This document shows positions 1 to 10,944 of a stretch of 64,000 bases of DNA, one piece after another (the first letter of the stretch is position 1; each line of letters starts with the position of its first letter). The notes beneath the pieces were generated by a model that was given only the letters and a program-made list of their open reading frames with translations, was not told the DNA's origin and ran no database searches. Source of the DNA: Microbotryum silenes-acaulis (lineage: Eukaryota > Basidiomycota > Microbotryomycetes > Microbotryales > Microbotryaceae); assembly GCA_003665825.1 (NCBI GenBank), contig QPFY01000001.1:2225001-2289000 (forward strand), given 5' to 3'. A program made the translations under genes and the position numbers.

Positions 1-146
1 GCCGAGCTGTAAGTGCATCGCTGGTTTCATGCCCTCGCAGCAGGTCGTGTGCGCTAGGCTGGGTCTCTGGCGCTGACCGACTGCGCTTGGATACATGGAC
101 GCCGGCCTAGATCATCTGCGATGCAAACGCGCTCCCAAACTCTCGC

Positions 147-1134
147 ATGCTAGCCATTCCGATCGAGCTCGAAGCCGATATGGCGCCTTCTTTGGACAAG
201 CCGACCTCGTCCTCACCGTCAGCTCTCCCATCGGCCAGAAAGAAGATTTGCCTTGACTCGGATGCGAGCCACCGGTCCAAGCTAGCGACGACTCTACCCG
301 GGGCAATACAGTTCGCATTCAATCGCTCGTCGATGGCACGGGCCGAGTACTGCCCTGGTCCTCTTCCAGACCTCGACTCGACTCCCAGCTTACGACTCGA
401 TCTGGTGCGTCGGGTCGGCCCTGGAGCGACGAGCGTCGTTTGGGAGGCCGAGTGGGTGACGCGTGCCGCAGCAAGTCGGCAACCGGAGATCTCGTGCGCC
501 GAGGAGGGGCCTTCGCCTAGCCCACGCACTGGGACACCACCCGCGACGACACCAGTGACAACTCCAATATCAACACCAGTGACAACGCCAGCATCTATGT
601 GGGATCCATCGAGCACGCCTTACACGCCGCTCGCGTCGAGTACGAGTTCAGCTGTTGACGGTTCGAGCCCCTCCACGGCGGGAGTCGGACAGGGAAAGCT
701 CATTGCCAAGGTGGTGCCGTCCGATTTTGTTGGCTCGGTCGCAAAGGAATACTTTGTGTACACCTCGATCGTTCCTTTGCTGTCTCCTAAAGCGCGAGGG
801 TACTTCCCGGCTTTCTATGGCCTCTACCGCAGTGGGAGCGATGGACACGCCTACGTCTTGGTGATGGAGGATGCTGGCTCGGCGGTCACGGAGGAACGGC
901 TGAAATCAGACATCGAGCTCAAGGCCCAAGTTGAGTGAGTCGGATCAGTCTCTGTGCGATTCGCTTGGGATGTAACTGATGTTTGCTCACGTGTATGCTT
1001 GAGCGTACAGTGCCGCGTTGACGCTCATTGCCGACGAGGGTCTCGTTCACGCGGATCAAGGCGCACGGAATGTTCTGCTTCGGCCCGACGGTCGGATCTG
1101 TCTCATCGACTGGGGTGAGGCGCAATTGAGATGA
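147..1134 (+). CDS. Small protein kinase-like protein (2 exons)
   Basis: Exons 147-934 and 1011-1134 join across a GTGAGT...ACAG intron to give about 303 aa. The N-terminal 80 residues are low-complexity. A glycine-rich segment (RRVGPGATSVVWEAEW, near residue 90) resembles a kinase nucleotide loop but is followed by a long Thr/Pro/Ser insert. A later core (KLIAKVV, then YVLVMEDAG) looks like the VAIK strand and hinge. Exon 2 carries HADQGARNVLL and LIDWGEA, which match the catalytic HxD...N loop and a DFG-like DWG. The stop falls six residues after DWG, so the usual C-lobe is absent. Short kinase-like proteins of this kind are common in basidiomycetes; substrate and activity are unknown. An in-frame ATG at 180 has a better context and may be the real start. 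Residues expected for catalysis are visible, but activity is unproven. Confidence 0.6.
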
Positions 1135-1271
1135 ACACATCACCCGGACGCTTGCACTTTCGTGATGTTAAAGCTGCTTCAAACAATGTTTGTGATAAGA
1201 TTTGACTAAGGTCTCTTCGTGACGAGTTCACGTTACTCGCGTCGGGCGCGAAGCTCCGGTGACGTCAAGTC

Positions 1272-1542
1272 TGTCAGAACCCAATCATATCTGATTCTCT
1301 TCTAATCCTATTCACTTCTCATGCCACTATTTCACTCCTACTTTGCACTCCTTCTTTAGCCTATTACCCTCGACGCCGGATCCCTGCGCCTGATTGAGAC
1401 TCGGTTGACACGTTGGCTTGGGTTGAAGTCGCGCGCCTCACGAGCGCTCGTCTCTCTTCCTTCTTCATCCATCTTCCCTCCTCAATCTTGCGCTCGTACT
1501 CAACCCCTTGAGTCGGGATCCAGTCCTCAATACTTCTAATAA
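1272..1542 (+). repeat. LTR-like dispersed repeat, copy 1
   Basis: A ~270-bp segment begins TGTCAGAACCCAATCATATC and ends CTTCTAATAA. A diverged second copy lies at 1719-2066 in the same orientation. The shared blocks include TTGACACG, GAAGTCGCGCGCC and GAGTCGGGATCCAG. A TGT start and pyrimidine-rich body resemble a degenerate solo LTR, but no coding remnant, primer-binding site or target duplication was seen. Confidence 0.45.
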
Positions 1543-1718
1543 AGTCAACTGTGGCCTTGTCCCAATTTTGGGTTAGGTCTATGCCGAAATGCCGAAATGC
1601 TGCAGCCGATGTTACTCAAAGCGTTAACGCCATAAACACCTGCGGCCAAGAATCTTCACTCCGCAGCATCGTCGGGTGGTCCGCACGACGTTTGAGCTTC
1701 GAGGCTTAGGCCCACCTC

Positions 1719-2066
1719 TGTCAAGAATCCAATCATACCTTATTATCTCTTAATACTATTCACTTCCATGCCCCTACTTCATTCGTACTAGCTAGCTACA
1801 TCTCTCCTCAATTCGTCGTTCTGTGCCTGCCAGATCCCAGCGCCTGATTGAGTTCCGGTTGACACGTCGGATTCGGTTGAAGTCGCGCGCCCTGCGGGCG
1901 CTCGTCTCTCTTCCTTCTCCATCTATCTTCCATCCTCTATCTTGCGCTCGTACTCAACTGCTTGAGTCGGGATCCAGGTCAGTCTCCCTGCAATCTCGAT
2001 CTATCTTCCATCCTCTATCTTGCGCTCGTACTCAACTGCTTGAGTCGGGATCCAGACTTCTAATAA
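1719..2066 (+). repeat. LTR-like dispersed repeat, copy 2, with internal duplication
   Basis: Same repeat family as 1272-1542, beginning TGTCAAGAATCCAATCATAC. It is longer because a ~57-bp block (1921-1977) is repeated almost exactly at 1999-2055, a 78-bp period. The rest of 1135-2506 shows no convincing gene; short ORFs there have no recognisable domains. Confidence 0.45.
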
Positions 2067-2506
2067 CCTCCACTTGTCTCGGTACATCCTTCTGATCTTC
2101 AGTACACCGACGAAGATCACTGCAACGACGTGGCCCACGAAAGCGAGTCATGAGGACAAAGCAGACACGAGAAAACACAGGAAGGGGAGGGGCGAAAAAT
2201 ACGACATTCGACTCCTTTTTCCGGTTTTTGGAGCCTTGGCACTCGCGCCCCTGTCGAAAGCGTTTCCGGACCGCAGGCGCAGGGGGAAGCTGACGCGCGC
2301 GGGTGAGGAACATCGCGCTGCGGTCACGTGCAACCGACGACCACCTTGCCACGGCGGTGCGCCCCGCTTTGCTTCGCTTCATCTCCTCTTGCACCCACAA
2401 CCACATCGTAGTACATACTCTTCACGTTCCACCTCTTCTCACAGTCGTTCTTTCGGCTGATTGCTCGGCATATCCTCACTCGTTTCAATTCATCCACTTA
2501 GTCGAA

Positions 2507-3782
2507 ATGGACATCCAAACCGCGTTGACCCACGTCCCGACGACCTACTGCGATCTGTTGGGCTTTGTCTGCTCCACGCTGGTCACAATACAAAAGACGG
2601 ACTCCCTATCGACGAGCCTCTACAAACAGCAGATCGATCCGAAGGAGTCGGAGGTGCCGTCTGCTCCGTTCAAGTCGGCACACCACGACGGCTCGAACAC
2701 GGAGAGGGCTCTTGCAGCCTTGCAGCAAGGCTTGACCGCGGCCGGCAAGCTCTTCTCGCGGCTGCCCGACCTCGTACGCTTGAGTCTGGCGGATAAGCTG
2801 CGATCTCCGTACCTGCTTAATAAAGAAGAAAGCATGGTCGGGTTTTGGGGTTGGTTCATGGGCACGATCGTCCAACCGCTGGTTCAAGACCTCCTCCCCG
2901 ACGAGCCGGAGATCCGCGCTGCAACGCTTCCGTGTCAGCTCAAGCTCGGTCAAGTCGGCGACGGGTATGGATGTATCTACCGTGATCTGACTTCTGAGAT
3001 CAAGAATAAACCGGCCGGCGGCTACGAACGCAGCGCATTTGAGATCCTGACCTCCGTCTCTATGAAACTGAAAACGCCAGCGGTTCTTCGCCATCACGCC
3101 GACAGTCTTCGCCAAGCTGATACCGACATCCGCCACCTTGGCGAGCCTGGCACGGATACCGAACTCGTCAGCGGTGCCGCCATCCTCAGTAAAGTAAGTA
3201 GCATCCTGTCTCGGGGATCGAAAGGCTTCCTCGTGTATTTCTCCCCGGCTGAGGATGGACGTCCACTCTTACCAGATTGGCGAGCAAATGAGGTTTGCTC
3301 CCGGACCCGAAGAACCGGCTCGCCGACGCAAAGGCGTGATTCTGGGTGGGCCTTACTTCATGCTGGCGGAGCTACGTGAGTGCAGTTGCTAGACTTGGAG
3401 CCCTGCAGCTCGAAAACCTGATTTTTGGACCGAGCCCTTCACAGTCGTCGTCGACGACAAATCGCATGTCCTGCACGGAGATTTGCATTCGCTCGAGCTG
3501 ACGTCGAGAGAGTCTGGCGCAATGCCTCAACCATTTATCGCCATTTTCCTCGCACTGATGATGGATGGGATGCCCGGCTTCGAGATCGAAGGTCCCCCGG
3601 TTGAGATTCTTGAAAGAGTGCGGGCATTCAAGCCAAGGGAGATCGCGGGAGAAGAGCGAGGGACCGGATCCGCGGAGCCGGCCAGAGGGCGTACGGGCAG
3701 TGATGAGCAGAATCAACTCGAGCAGCGTGTGACGAGATCCATGACCGCTAAGCTGAAACGCGAAGAAGCCGAAGGCGTGTGA
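2507..3782 (+). CDS. Unrecognised protein, 3 exons
   Basis: Exons 2507-3193, 3276-3375 and 3445-3782 give about 374 aa. The introns are GTAAGT...TACCAG (82 nt) and GTGAGT...CACAG (69 nt), and all phases agree. The first ATG follows a CT-rich leader (TTTCAATTCATCC), as is usual here. I see no signal peptide or membrane segment. The middle is mixed alpha/beta in composition (PCQLKLGQVGDGYGCIYRDL, KGVILGGPYFMLAEL). A stretch reading VLHGDLHS recalls a kinase catalytic loop, but no matching DFG or N-lobe is evident, so I do not call it a kinase. The C-terminus is charged and Arg/Glu-rich. Coding status is supported by open frame and clean splice sites; function is unknown. Confidence 0.55.
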
Positions 3783-6313
3783 CGAACTGGTCGACGACGA
3801 CGTCATCCGGAGCGCAGTGTACGACACCCCTTTCACTACCACCACAACTACCACCACACCATGTAACTTGTAACTTGTACGCGCGTCTGGTTGAACCGGA
3901 TCTGCTTTCGTTTTGCAACTCAAGCTTTGATTGTTGTCTATATGAGTCCGACTACTTGTATCGCGTCTGTCAGCTTCATTTTTCTAAGCAATCTCAGGCA
4001 TCGGGTAGTAGCCCAACTTGTTTCACCCTGAGCGCTCGACAGTGGTACTACTTTCGTCCGAGTTGCAAATGTGGCAACGAAATGATTCAAGTTGACCATC
4101 TCAAATGAGAAAACGATCACATCTCCAACTTGAACAGCTAGATAGCCATCGGTACACGCTGCTCGTTTGAGATCTGAAATCGAGGGGTTTGCCAACTCTA
4201 GCCTCACTTGAATGTCGACTCGAGGAGACCGGGGTGTCGTCGAGAACCATCGCCTGCAGTGATGCATGTGATGCCTGGCGCCCAGCGTGCTCCCGTGATG
4301 CGGCTCGTTCGAGTCGTGGTCGGAAATCGAAAGCGAGCTATCGTGTCGCTAGTCATCTTGGGAGCCGCCTGACGGAGGAAGGAGTTGGGACGGGTGAGGG
4401 TGCTCCGTTGCCGGGGATGTCATGTGCTGGTTGATGCTCCGCTCATGGGTCTCTACAAAGCCGTCCGCGTGACTTTGCCCGGACGCGTGCGTAGGCTCTT
4501 TTGAAAGGGGCCGGAAGTTGCGCGCACTCGTGACGGGTTCAACCAAGCCAATTGACAGCATACAAGCTCGGCAGCCGGACGAGGCTAAGGCCAGAAAGTA
4601 AAAAGTTTCACCGATGAAGAAATCAAAGAAGTGGGGTTACAACACGGCCATCCAGGGCGGTCTGGTCAGGTACAGGTTCGCACAAAAAATTTAAGCGACA
4701 GGTGCGGGGCTCATTTAAGCGAAGTTGGATTTCCAGTGCAAATTCCACAAGGCTGGCAAAACCATCTGATCTTTGCAACGAGATCAACCGAGGACTCGAG
4801 GTACATAGCCTCCTCTCTATTGAATGACAGGTGAGGGGCTCGTTTAAGCGAAGGTGTATTACTAGTGCAAATTCTATCGCAAAGCTGGCAGAACCATCTG
4901 ATCCGATTTCTGCAAGCAGATCAACCGAGGACTCGACGTGGCCTCTTCTTTGCGCAAATGACCTCAGGGAGGGAGCCACTCAGGCCGGGGCAAGCTTTTG
5001 CGTTGGTCGCGCAGGCCTCACGCCTGTCGGACAGCGGCGACGGAGAAAACGCGATCGGAGTCCGACCGATCAATCGGCGTCGGGCGTCGAGGGACCGCCG
5101 AAGCTGTCGGAGGTCTGGTCGACCAAGAATGTCAATTCGTGCAGAGCGCGACGACGTTTGGCCGTTTTGGCCGCCCCGCCGACCGGAAATGGGGGAAACC
5201 CTTACGACCGACGTTGCCCTCATCGGCCACGATGAAAATCAGCATCCGGGCGTTCTACGGTGAGGTCGGTGTGGCGTTCCGGAGAGTGTAATCATTCGAT
5301 TGCCGAGAGAAAAATCTTCTGTTTTCCTAGCCATGTGGCGCCATGTGGCGCCATGCAAGCCGCGTGCGAAATCCGATCCAAGACAAGCCTCGATTTTGGT
5401 TTGACTACGGAAATCTGGGGAGTAGCGCCACGGAACGAAAACGAGTGGGGAATCGAGCGGGGAAGTTCGATGCTAGACAGGAGGCTACACAACGGTAGGT
5501 TTTGGCATAGTCAATCACCTGACCTTTGTCGCAGACGGAGCAGGGAGCCAAACAAGACCTAGCAAAGGGGACATGGCGCAGGAAGAGCAGGAAGAGGAAT
5601 ACGCCGGCGTCCGGGTGTTTAGCCGAGGCTGTTATTTAGACGACGCTGAGCCGGACAGGCCAGCAAAATGAAAAGCGAATTCAAGCTTCTCAGGCGAGAG
5701 GTGCAAAAAAAGATCCTTTCGAAATCAGGCTTGTGAAGTTGTGAATGTGCGGCAGGGCCGGCAATTGAGCGACCGCGTGCCAGCTCAGGCTTGCGCCTTC
5801 GGATGTCTACCGGTTGCATCGCAATTGCTGGCCTTGCTGCGCTCGCGAGCTGGGCAGATTGTCTGTCCTCGGTAAAGGACCGGCATGAAAAAAGGGCCGG
5901 CGTCGTGAGCTGGCCTGAACGGCCCGTCGCTTAAACGGCGTTTCGCGCGCGTAGAGCATGGTCCGAGGAAGCTTGGAGCCTGGACGCCTTCCGACGCACG
6001 GAGACGCGGCACGAGACCACGGCAATTGAAACTCAAGCAAGCCCAAGGCGCACACAGATCGCAGGTGAATTTGCGACTAGCCAGCGGCGGGAGGGTGATC
6101 CCCGCGTGAGGATTTTCCGTCCCCGCTGCCCTTCGAACTAAAATACCCCGGCGGGGGTCGGTCGGATCTGTCGAAAGCCGCTAGCCGAAGCCTCGAGAGT
6201 CGCGACGCCAAATGAGCATCCCCGCTTCCTCCCCATCTCTTGCTCCTTTCCATCACTCCTCTTCAACCACTCACTACGGCCACACCCCACCGTCTCGGCT
6301 GGCTTTGCCCATC
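3783..6313. other. Gene-poor interval with a tandem duplication
   Basis: No ORF here has recognisable domains or a coherent splice model. Short ORFs overlap on both strands, as expected of GC-rich noncoding DNA. The notable content is the 129-bp direct duplication at 4697-4936, a doubled ATGTGGCGCC motif near 5334-5352, and a CT-rich leader just before the transporter start at 6314. An AACTAAAATACC stretch near 6137 is a possible TATA-like element for that gene. Confidence 0.5.
4697..4936. repeat. Imperfect 129-bp tandem duplication
   Basis: Copy 1 (4697-4800) and copy 2 (4826-4936) share GACAGGTG(C/A)GGGGCTC, TTTAAGCGAAG, AGTGCAAATTC, AACCATCTGAT and GATCAACCGAGGACTCGA in the same order. 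Small indels separate the blocks. Neither copy is coding. Confidence 0.75.
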
Positions 6314-8490
6314 ATGTCCTTCTCCGACCAGACCAGCGACATCTCGTCCAAGACCGACCTCGAGAAGACAGCCACCGCCGATCACTACGCCCCGGGACTT
6401 CGCGTCCGACATGTCGACAACGTCAAGGGCACCGACGCCCCCGTACAAGAGGTGCGATCGGCTGCACTGACAGCTGCTCTGCAAGCTTCGAGCAAGACCG
6501 ACTTCTCGTCACGAGGTAAGTGCTCGCGTTCTCTTCCTGCGCTGCGGGTTTCCTCTGGGGAGTGCGGCCACACGTGATCTGATCAGCGAGCCCGCCCGAG
6601 CGAGGTCGAACCACGTTCCGTGCCTGCCTGTCGCTCACACTTCCGGGTTTTCATTGCCTCGTTTCGCATTGTCACTACAGCCACCTGGACTCTCCTCGGT
6701 GCCATGTGGGTCACATTTTGCCACCGTTGGAGGGAAAGAGCCGACTTCAACGGTGCTAACTCAAACTATTTTCTCTTCTTTTCCCCCTTTGTATCTCTCC
6801 ACCCCCTTTTGAATTTTCTCCTGCCTGCCTGTTCCGCGACCGGCAGCTTCATCTCGTTTTTATGCAGGTAAGTTGACTCTTGTTCTACCACCATAGCACA
6901 GCTTCGGGTTGCTTGTACCCACCCAGGCAGCATTTGCTGACTCTGCCGCTTGTACTGGTTCTTGAACGCGACAGTTGCGCGAACGGATATGACGGCAGTC
7001 TTATGGGTGCCATCAACAACATGAAGCCGTACCAAGCTCAGTTCAACTCCGGTGTCGTCGGCTCTACCACCGGTCTCATCTTCGGTATCTACACCATCGG
7101 CAACATGGTCGGTTCCTTGTTCGCTGCGCCTATTGCCGATCGATGGGGTCGTCGTGTCGGAATGCAAGCCGGGTGCGTAGTCATCGTTTTGGGCACGCTC
7201 GTTGCCGTGACTTCACACAAGAAGGAACAGTTCATCGCCGGTCGCTTCATCCTCGGTTTCGGTATCGCCATCGTCACCACTGCTGCTCCTTCGTACTGCG
7301 TCGAGATTGCTCCCCCCGCATGGCGAGGTCGCGCCACTGGCTTCTACAACTGCGGCTGGTTCGGTGGAAGTGTTCCCGCCGCCGCGATCACCCTCGGCAC
7401 CTCTTATATGAGCTCCAACTGGAGCTGGCGCATCCCTTTGATCGGTCAATGTGTTCCCGCCTGCGTCGTCATCCTCTCGGTCCTGTTCCTCCCCGAATCT
7501 CCTCGTTGGTTGATCGCCAACGGTCGCGACGACGAGGCTCGTGCTTTCCTCGTCAAGTTCCACGGCAACGGCGACCCCAACTCGGCCATCGTCGAACTCG
7601 AATGGGCCGAGATGGTTGAGGACATCAAGGTCGACGCCTCGGACAAGCGCTGGTGGGATTACTCTGAGTTGTTCAAGACCAAGGCCGCGAGGTGGAGGGC
7701 GCTCATGGTGCTCGTCATGGGTGTTTTCGGTCAATTCTCCGGCAACGGTCTCGGCTACTTCAACTTCCAGATCTACTCCTACGTCGGCTACTCTTCGCTC
7801 ATGCAGTTTGTGCTCAACCTCGTCAACTCGATCACCTCCGCCATCGGTGCCGGTCTCGGTGTCTCGATCGCTGATCGCGTCGGTCGTCGCCCCATCCTCA
7901 TCTGGGGTACCTTTGCCTGCGCCTTCTGGCTTGCCATGAACGGTATGGCCACCCACTTGGTCAGTCACTTCTCACGTCTTCTCGTTGCTCCTTCTCATCT
8001 TCTGTACTGACCTCACCTTCGCCACCTCTTCGTTCTTTCGCAACAGTGGGCCCAAGAGGATGCGAACAATCACAACTTGAACATTGGTCGCTTCGCCATC
8101 GCATCGTTCTTCATGTTCAACATCGTCATCTCGTTCGCCTATTGCCCTCTCCAAGCTCTCTACCCCGTCGAGTGCCTGCAGACCAACACGCGCGCCAAGG
8201 GTATGGCCGCGTACGCCTTCACCGTCTCGTGCATCGGCTTCATCAACACTTACGCCACCCCGATCGCGCTGCAAAACATCTCGTACAACACGATCTGGAT
8301 CTTCGTCGGGTGGGACTGCATCGAGTCGCTCATCTGGTACTTTGTGTGCGTCGAGACCCAGGGCCGAACACTCGAAGAGCTGGAGGAGATCTTCTCCGCT
8401 CCCAACCCGGTTCGCGCTTCCAAGGCGAAGAAGACGGTCGTCATCGATGCCCAAGGTGTGGCCATCATCGACGACAGCACCAAGGTCTAA
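6314..8490 (+). CDS. MFS sugar transporter (hexose/lactose permease-like), 5 exons
   Basis: Exons 6314-6515, 6681-6705 (25 nt), 6847-6867 (21 nt), 6975-7959 and 8047-8490 encode about 558 aa. The two tiny exons rebuild the first membrane helix and lead into CANGYDGSLMGAIN, a hallmark of fungal sugar porters. Other family signatures are DRWGRR after TM2, RFILGFGI, WRGRATGFYNCGW, LPESPRWLIANGR before the central loop, FGQFSGNGLGYFNF in TM7, IADRVGRRP, and VETQGRTLEELEEIF after TM12. It should be a 12-TM plasma-membrane proton:sugar symporter or facilitator. The closest remembered group is the Lac12-type permeases, but substrate cannot be read from sequence. An upstream in-frame ATG at 6212 would add 34 aa. 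I prefer 6314 because the interval between is CT-rich like a fungal leader. Confidence 0.9.
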
Positions 8491-8983
8491 AGGGGTTGTG
8501 ACTTCGTTCTGTTGATTCTGGCTTGAGTCCCAAGGGGTTGCGTTTTGGTTTTACGCTTGTGTCTGTTCGTATCTCGCTCTCTCGCACTGTCTCGCTCACC
8601 TCCTATGATATGATCTAGTTTTTTATCTTCTCTCTCATGGTACTGTTCGGTTAGTGATATGCCTAGCGTTGTTGACGAAGAAGAAATGTCTAAATAACGC
8701 TCCATACTCAGAGAAGAGGTAGGGGACGAGGCCTATCGCCTTTGAAAAGAGTGGTAGCACGAGCGAGGTAGAGGACTGAAAGGCGGCACTCGGGAGGAGC
8801 CGAGGCCGGAGATCGCGTGGGATAGGGCGCGGTCTGCCTCGACTAATAAGGGGGCTCGACGCGCGATCACGTGCAGACGCGCCTCGACGCTCCTCGACGT
8901 AAACGCGACTCGCGCTTCGGTTCGTGGATTTACCTTTGCCTCCTCTCCCATCCCATCCATCCACGAACCCTACCAACAGCAAC

Positions 8984-10347
8984 ATGGATTCTAATCCAGA
9001 CCCTGCTCTTGCCTTGTGAGTGAGCCCTGACCAAGGCTCGTACACCCACCCACACCTGGCCCCCCCCCGCCTGCTCGTAACTCGGTCGACGCGTTCCCCC
9101 CGATTTCCTCTCGAAGGGAGGGGGGTGGGCATAACTGATAACCCCCCCCTCTGTTCTCATTCACAGTTGGCCCGACACCCGACTCGACTCGATCGACCTC
9201 TACGCGACGCTCAACCTCAGCCGCACCGCGACCGAAGCCGAGATCAAATCCGCCTACCGTCGTGGTGCGCTCCTCTCGCACCCGGACAAACTTCCCCCCA
9301 AGGCCACCGAGGCTGAAGTTTCGGCTTCTCAACTCCGTTTTCAACGGATCAGCTACGCGTACAATGTGTTGAAGGACGAGAAGAGGAGGAAGAGGTACGA
9401 TGATACGGGGAGGACGGACGAGGGTGGGGGGATCGAGCGGAGTGAGGATGAGTGGAGGGAGTACTTCAAGGAGTTGTGGACGGGGCAGGTCAATGCAGAG
9501 ACGATTGATCAGTTCAAGAAGGAGTACCAAGGTGGGTTACTTGGGGGTCTTAGGTCTATGCGGCGTAGTGGGAAACGATGGCTTTCCCAGCAAGGCCGAA
9601 AAAGCTTGCCTCGCCTCGTTTCAAATTACGATCGAAGGCGTCTCACCGATTCGGATTTATTTTGTTCTTATCTTGTGTGCAGGTTCCGAAGAAGAACTTT
9701 CCGACCTCTTGGAAGCTTACGACGTCCATTCCGGTGACCTCGAGTCCATTTCGAACCACATCATGTGTTCGACCGTCGAAGACGAACCTCGTTTCATCTC
9801 CCTCATCAACGAAGCCATCCAAGACGGACGGTTGAAAACATGCAAGAAGTGGACTACGTCGAGTAAGAACCTTAAAGCTCGAATGACGAGGATCAACAAG
9901 GCGAACAAGGAAGCGAATGAGGCCGAGGCGTATGCTAAGGAGTTGGGCGTGCACGACCAGTTGTACAATTCGGCGGGTGGGAAGGGGAAGAAGGAGGGTG
10001 GGACGAAAGGGAAGGGGACCGCCAAGGGGAAGGGGAATAGTCAGAGGGAAGAAGAGGTCGATGGTGATTTGGATGGCTTGAAAGCTTTGATCCAGGGGCG
10101 TCAAGCGAATCGGATGGAATCGTTGATGGAATCCCTCGAGGCCAAGTATGGCGCTGGTGCAGCGGGGAAAAAGAAGGGAGGGAAGAAACGCTCGAGCAAG
10201 GAGGTTGACGATGAAGATGAGGGTGAAAAAGGGACGAATAAAAAGGGGAAGAAGAAGGTGGTGGAGGAGGAGATGAGTGAGGAGGATTTTCTCAAGGCCA
10301 GAGCGGCGATCGATGCGAGGGCAGCCAAGGGGAGGAGTAAGAAGTAA
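8984..10347 (+). CDS. DNAJC9-type J-domain co-chaperone, 3 exons
   Basis: Exons 8984-9015, 9167-9531 and 9683-10347 give about 353 aa. An N-terminal J domain (about residues 20-90) contains the HPD motif at residues 49-51 (ALLSHPDK) and ends in KDEKRRKRYDDTG. The following WREYFKELW, FKKEYQGSEEELSDLL and HIMCSTVEDEPRF blocks match the region after the J domain in DNAJC9 and its fungal relatives. In animals that family is an Hsp70-recruiting histone H3-H4 chaperone; a nuclear histone-handling role here is inferred. The C-terminal third is Lys/Glu/Gly-rich, suits nuclear localisation and nucleic acid or histone contact, and ends KGRSKK. It is convergent with glycyl-tRNA synthetase, about 600 bp away. 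Confidence 0.85.
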
Positions 10348-10944
10348 CGCAGGAACAGGGTGCTCCCCGACCAACCTCTTTTCCTCATGTGTACTCGCAG
10401 TCAGTGTAATTGTTGTTACGGTTCAAACGGCTTTGCCTCGCAGCTTTCACTTTCGTCTTGACTCGGCCGAACGCTTCCCCGGGGCGGAGGCGAAAGGAAG
10501 TCGGTGACTTTCGGTGCTTGTTTAGAGGCAGGGATGGGATCAACGTTTTTGGACAGACTTTATGAATGGATCGGGCTAGGGAATCTACTTGCTTTCCGGG
10601 GGTCTCGCCGATTCGGTAGCGGTAGCGATTGTCGGAAAAAGCAACCACCGAAGTAACCGACGGCTGCGGCGCTAGGGGCCATATGTAATCTGACGGTCAG
10701 GGGTCACCACACCTTCATTCTGTCGCTCATGTTCGACCTCTCGCCCTCACCAGCTTTAAGGTCGCTTTTCAAGCCAAATTCCCTTTTGCCATGGGACCCT
10801 CCCTTTTCTGGATCATGTTCTGGCAAAAGTGTGTCAGTAAAGTTCGCGCCACGATCTTCCACAAAGCTGATCGACCGAGAGCACGCATGAAAAAGTCAAT
10901 TGCAACCACGAAACCTCGCAAGAGGTGCCTGACCATCCCCTTCC
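10348..10944. other. Convergent 3' intergenic region
   Basis: This lies between the ends of the DNAJC9-like gene and the minus-strand glycyl-tRNA synthetase. It should hold both 3' UTRs. No gene, tRNA or repeat was recognised. Confidence 0.5.

Noticed and set aside
7213..7968. 251-aa minus-strand ORF across the sugar transporter
   Set aside because: Antisense shadow of the transporter coding sequence, with Asp/Glu/Gly-rich composition and no domain.
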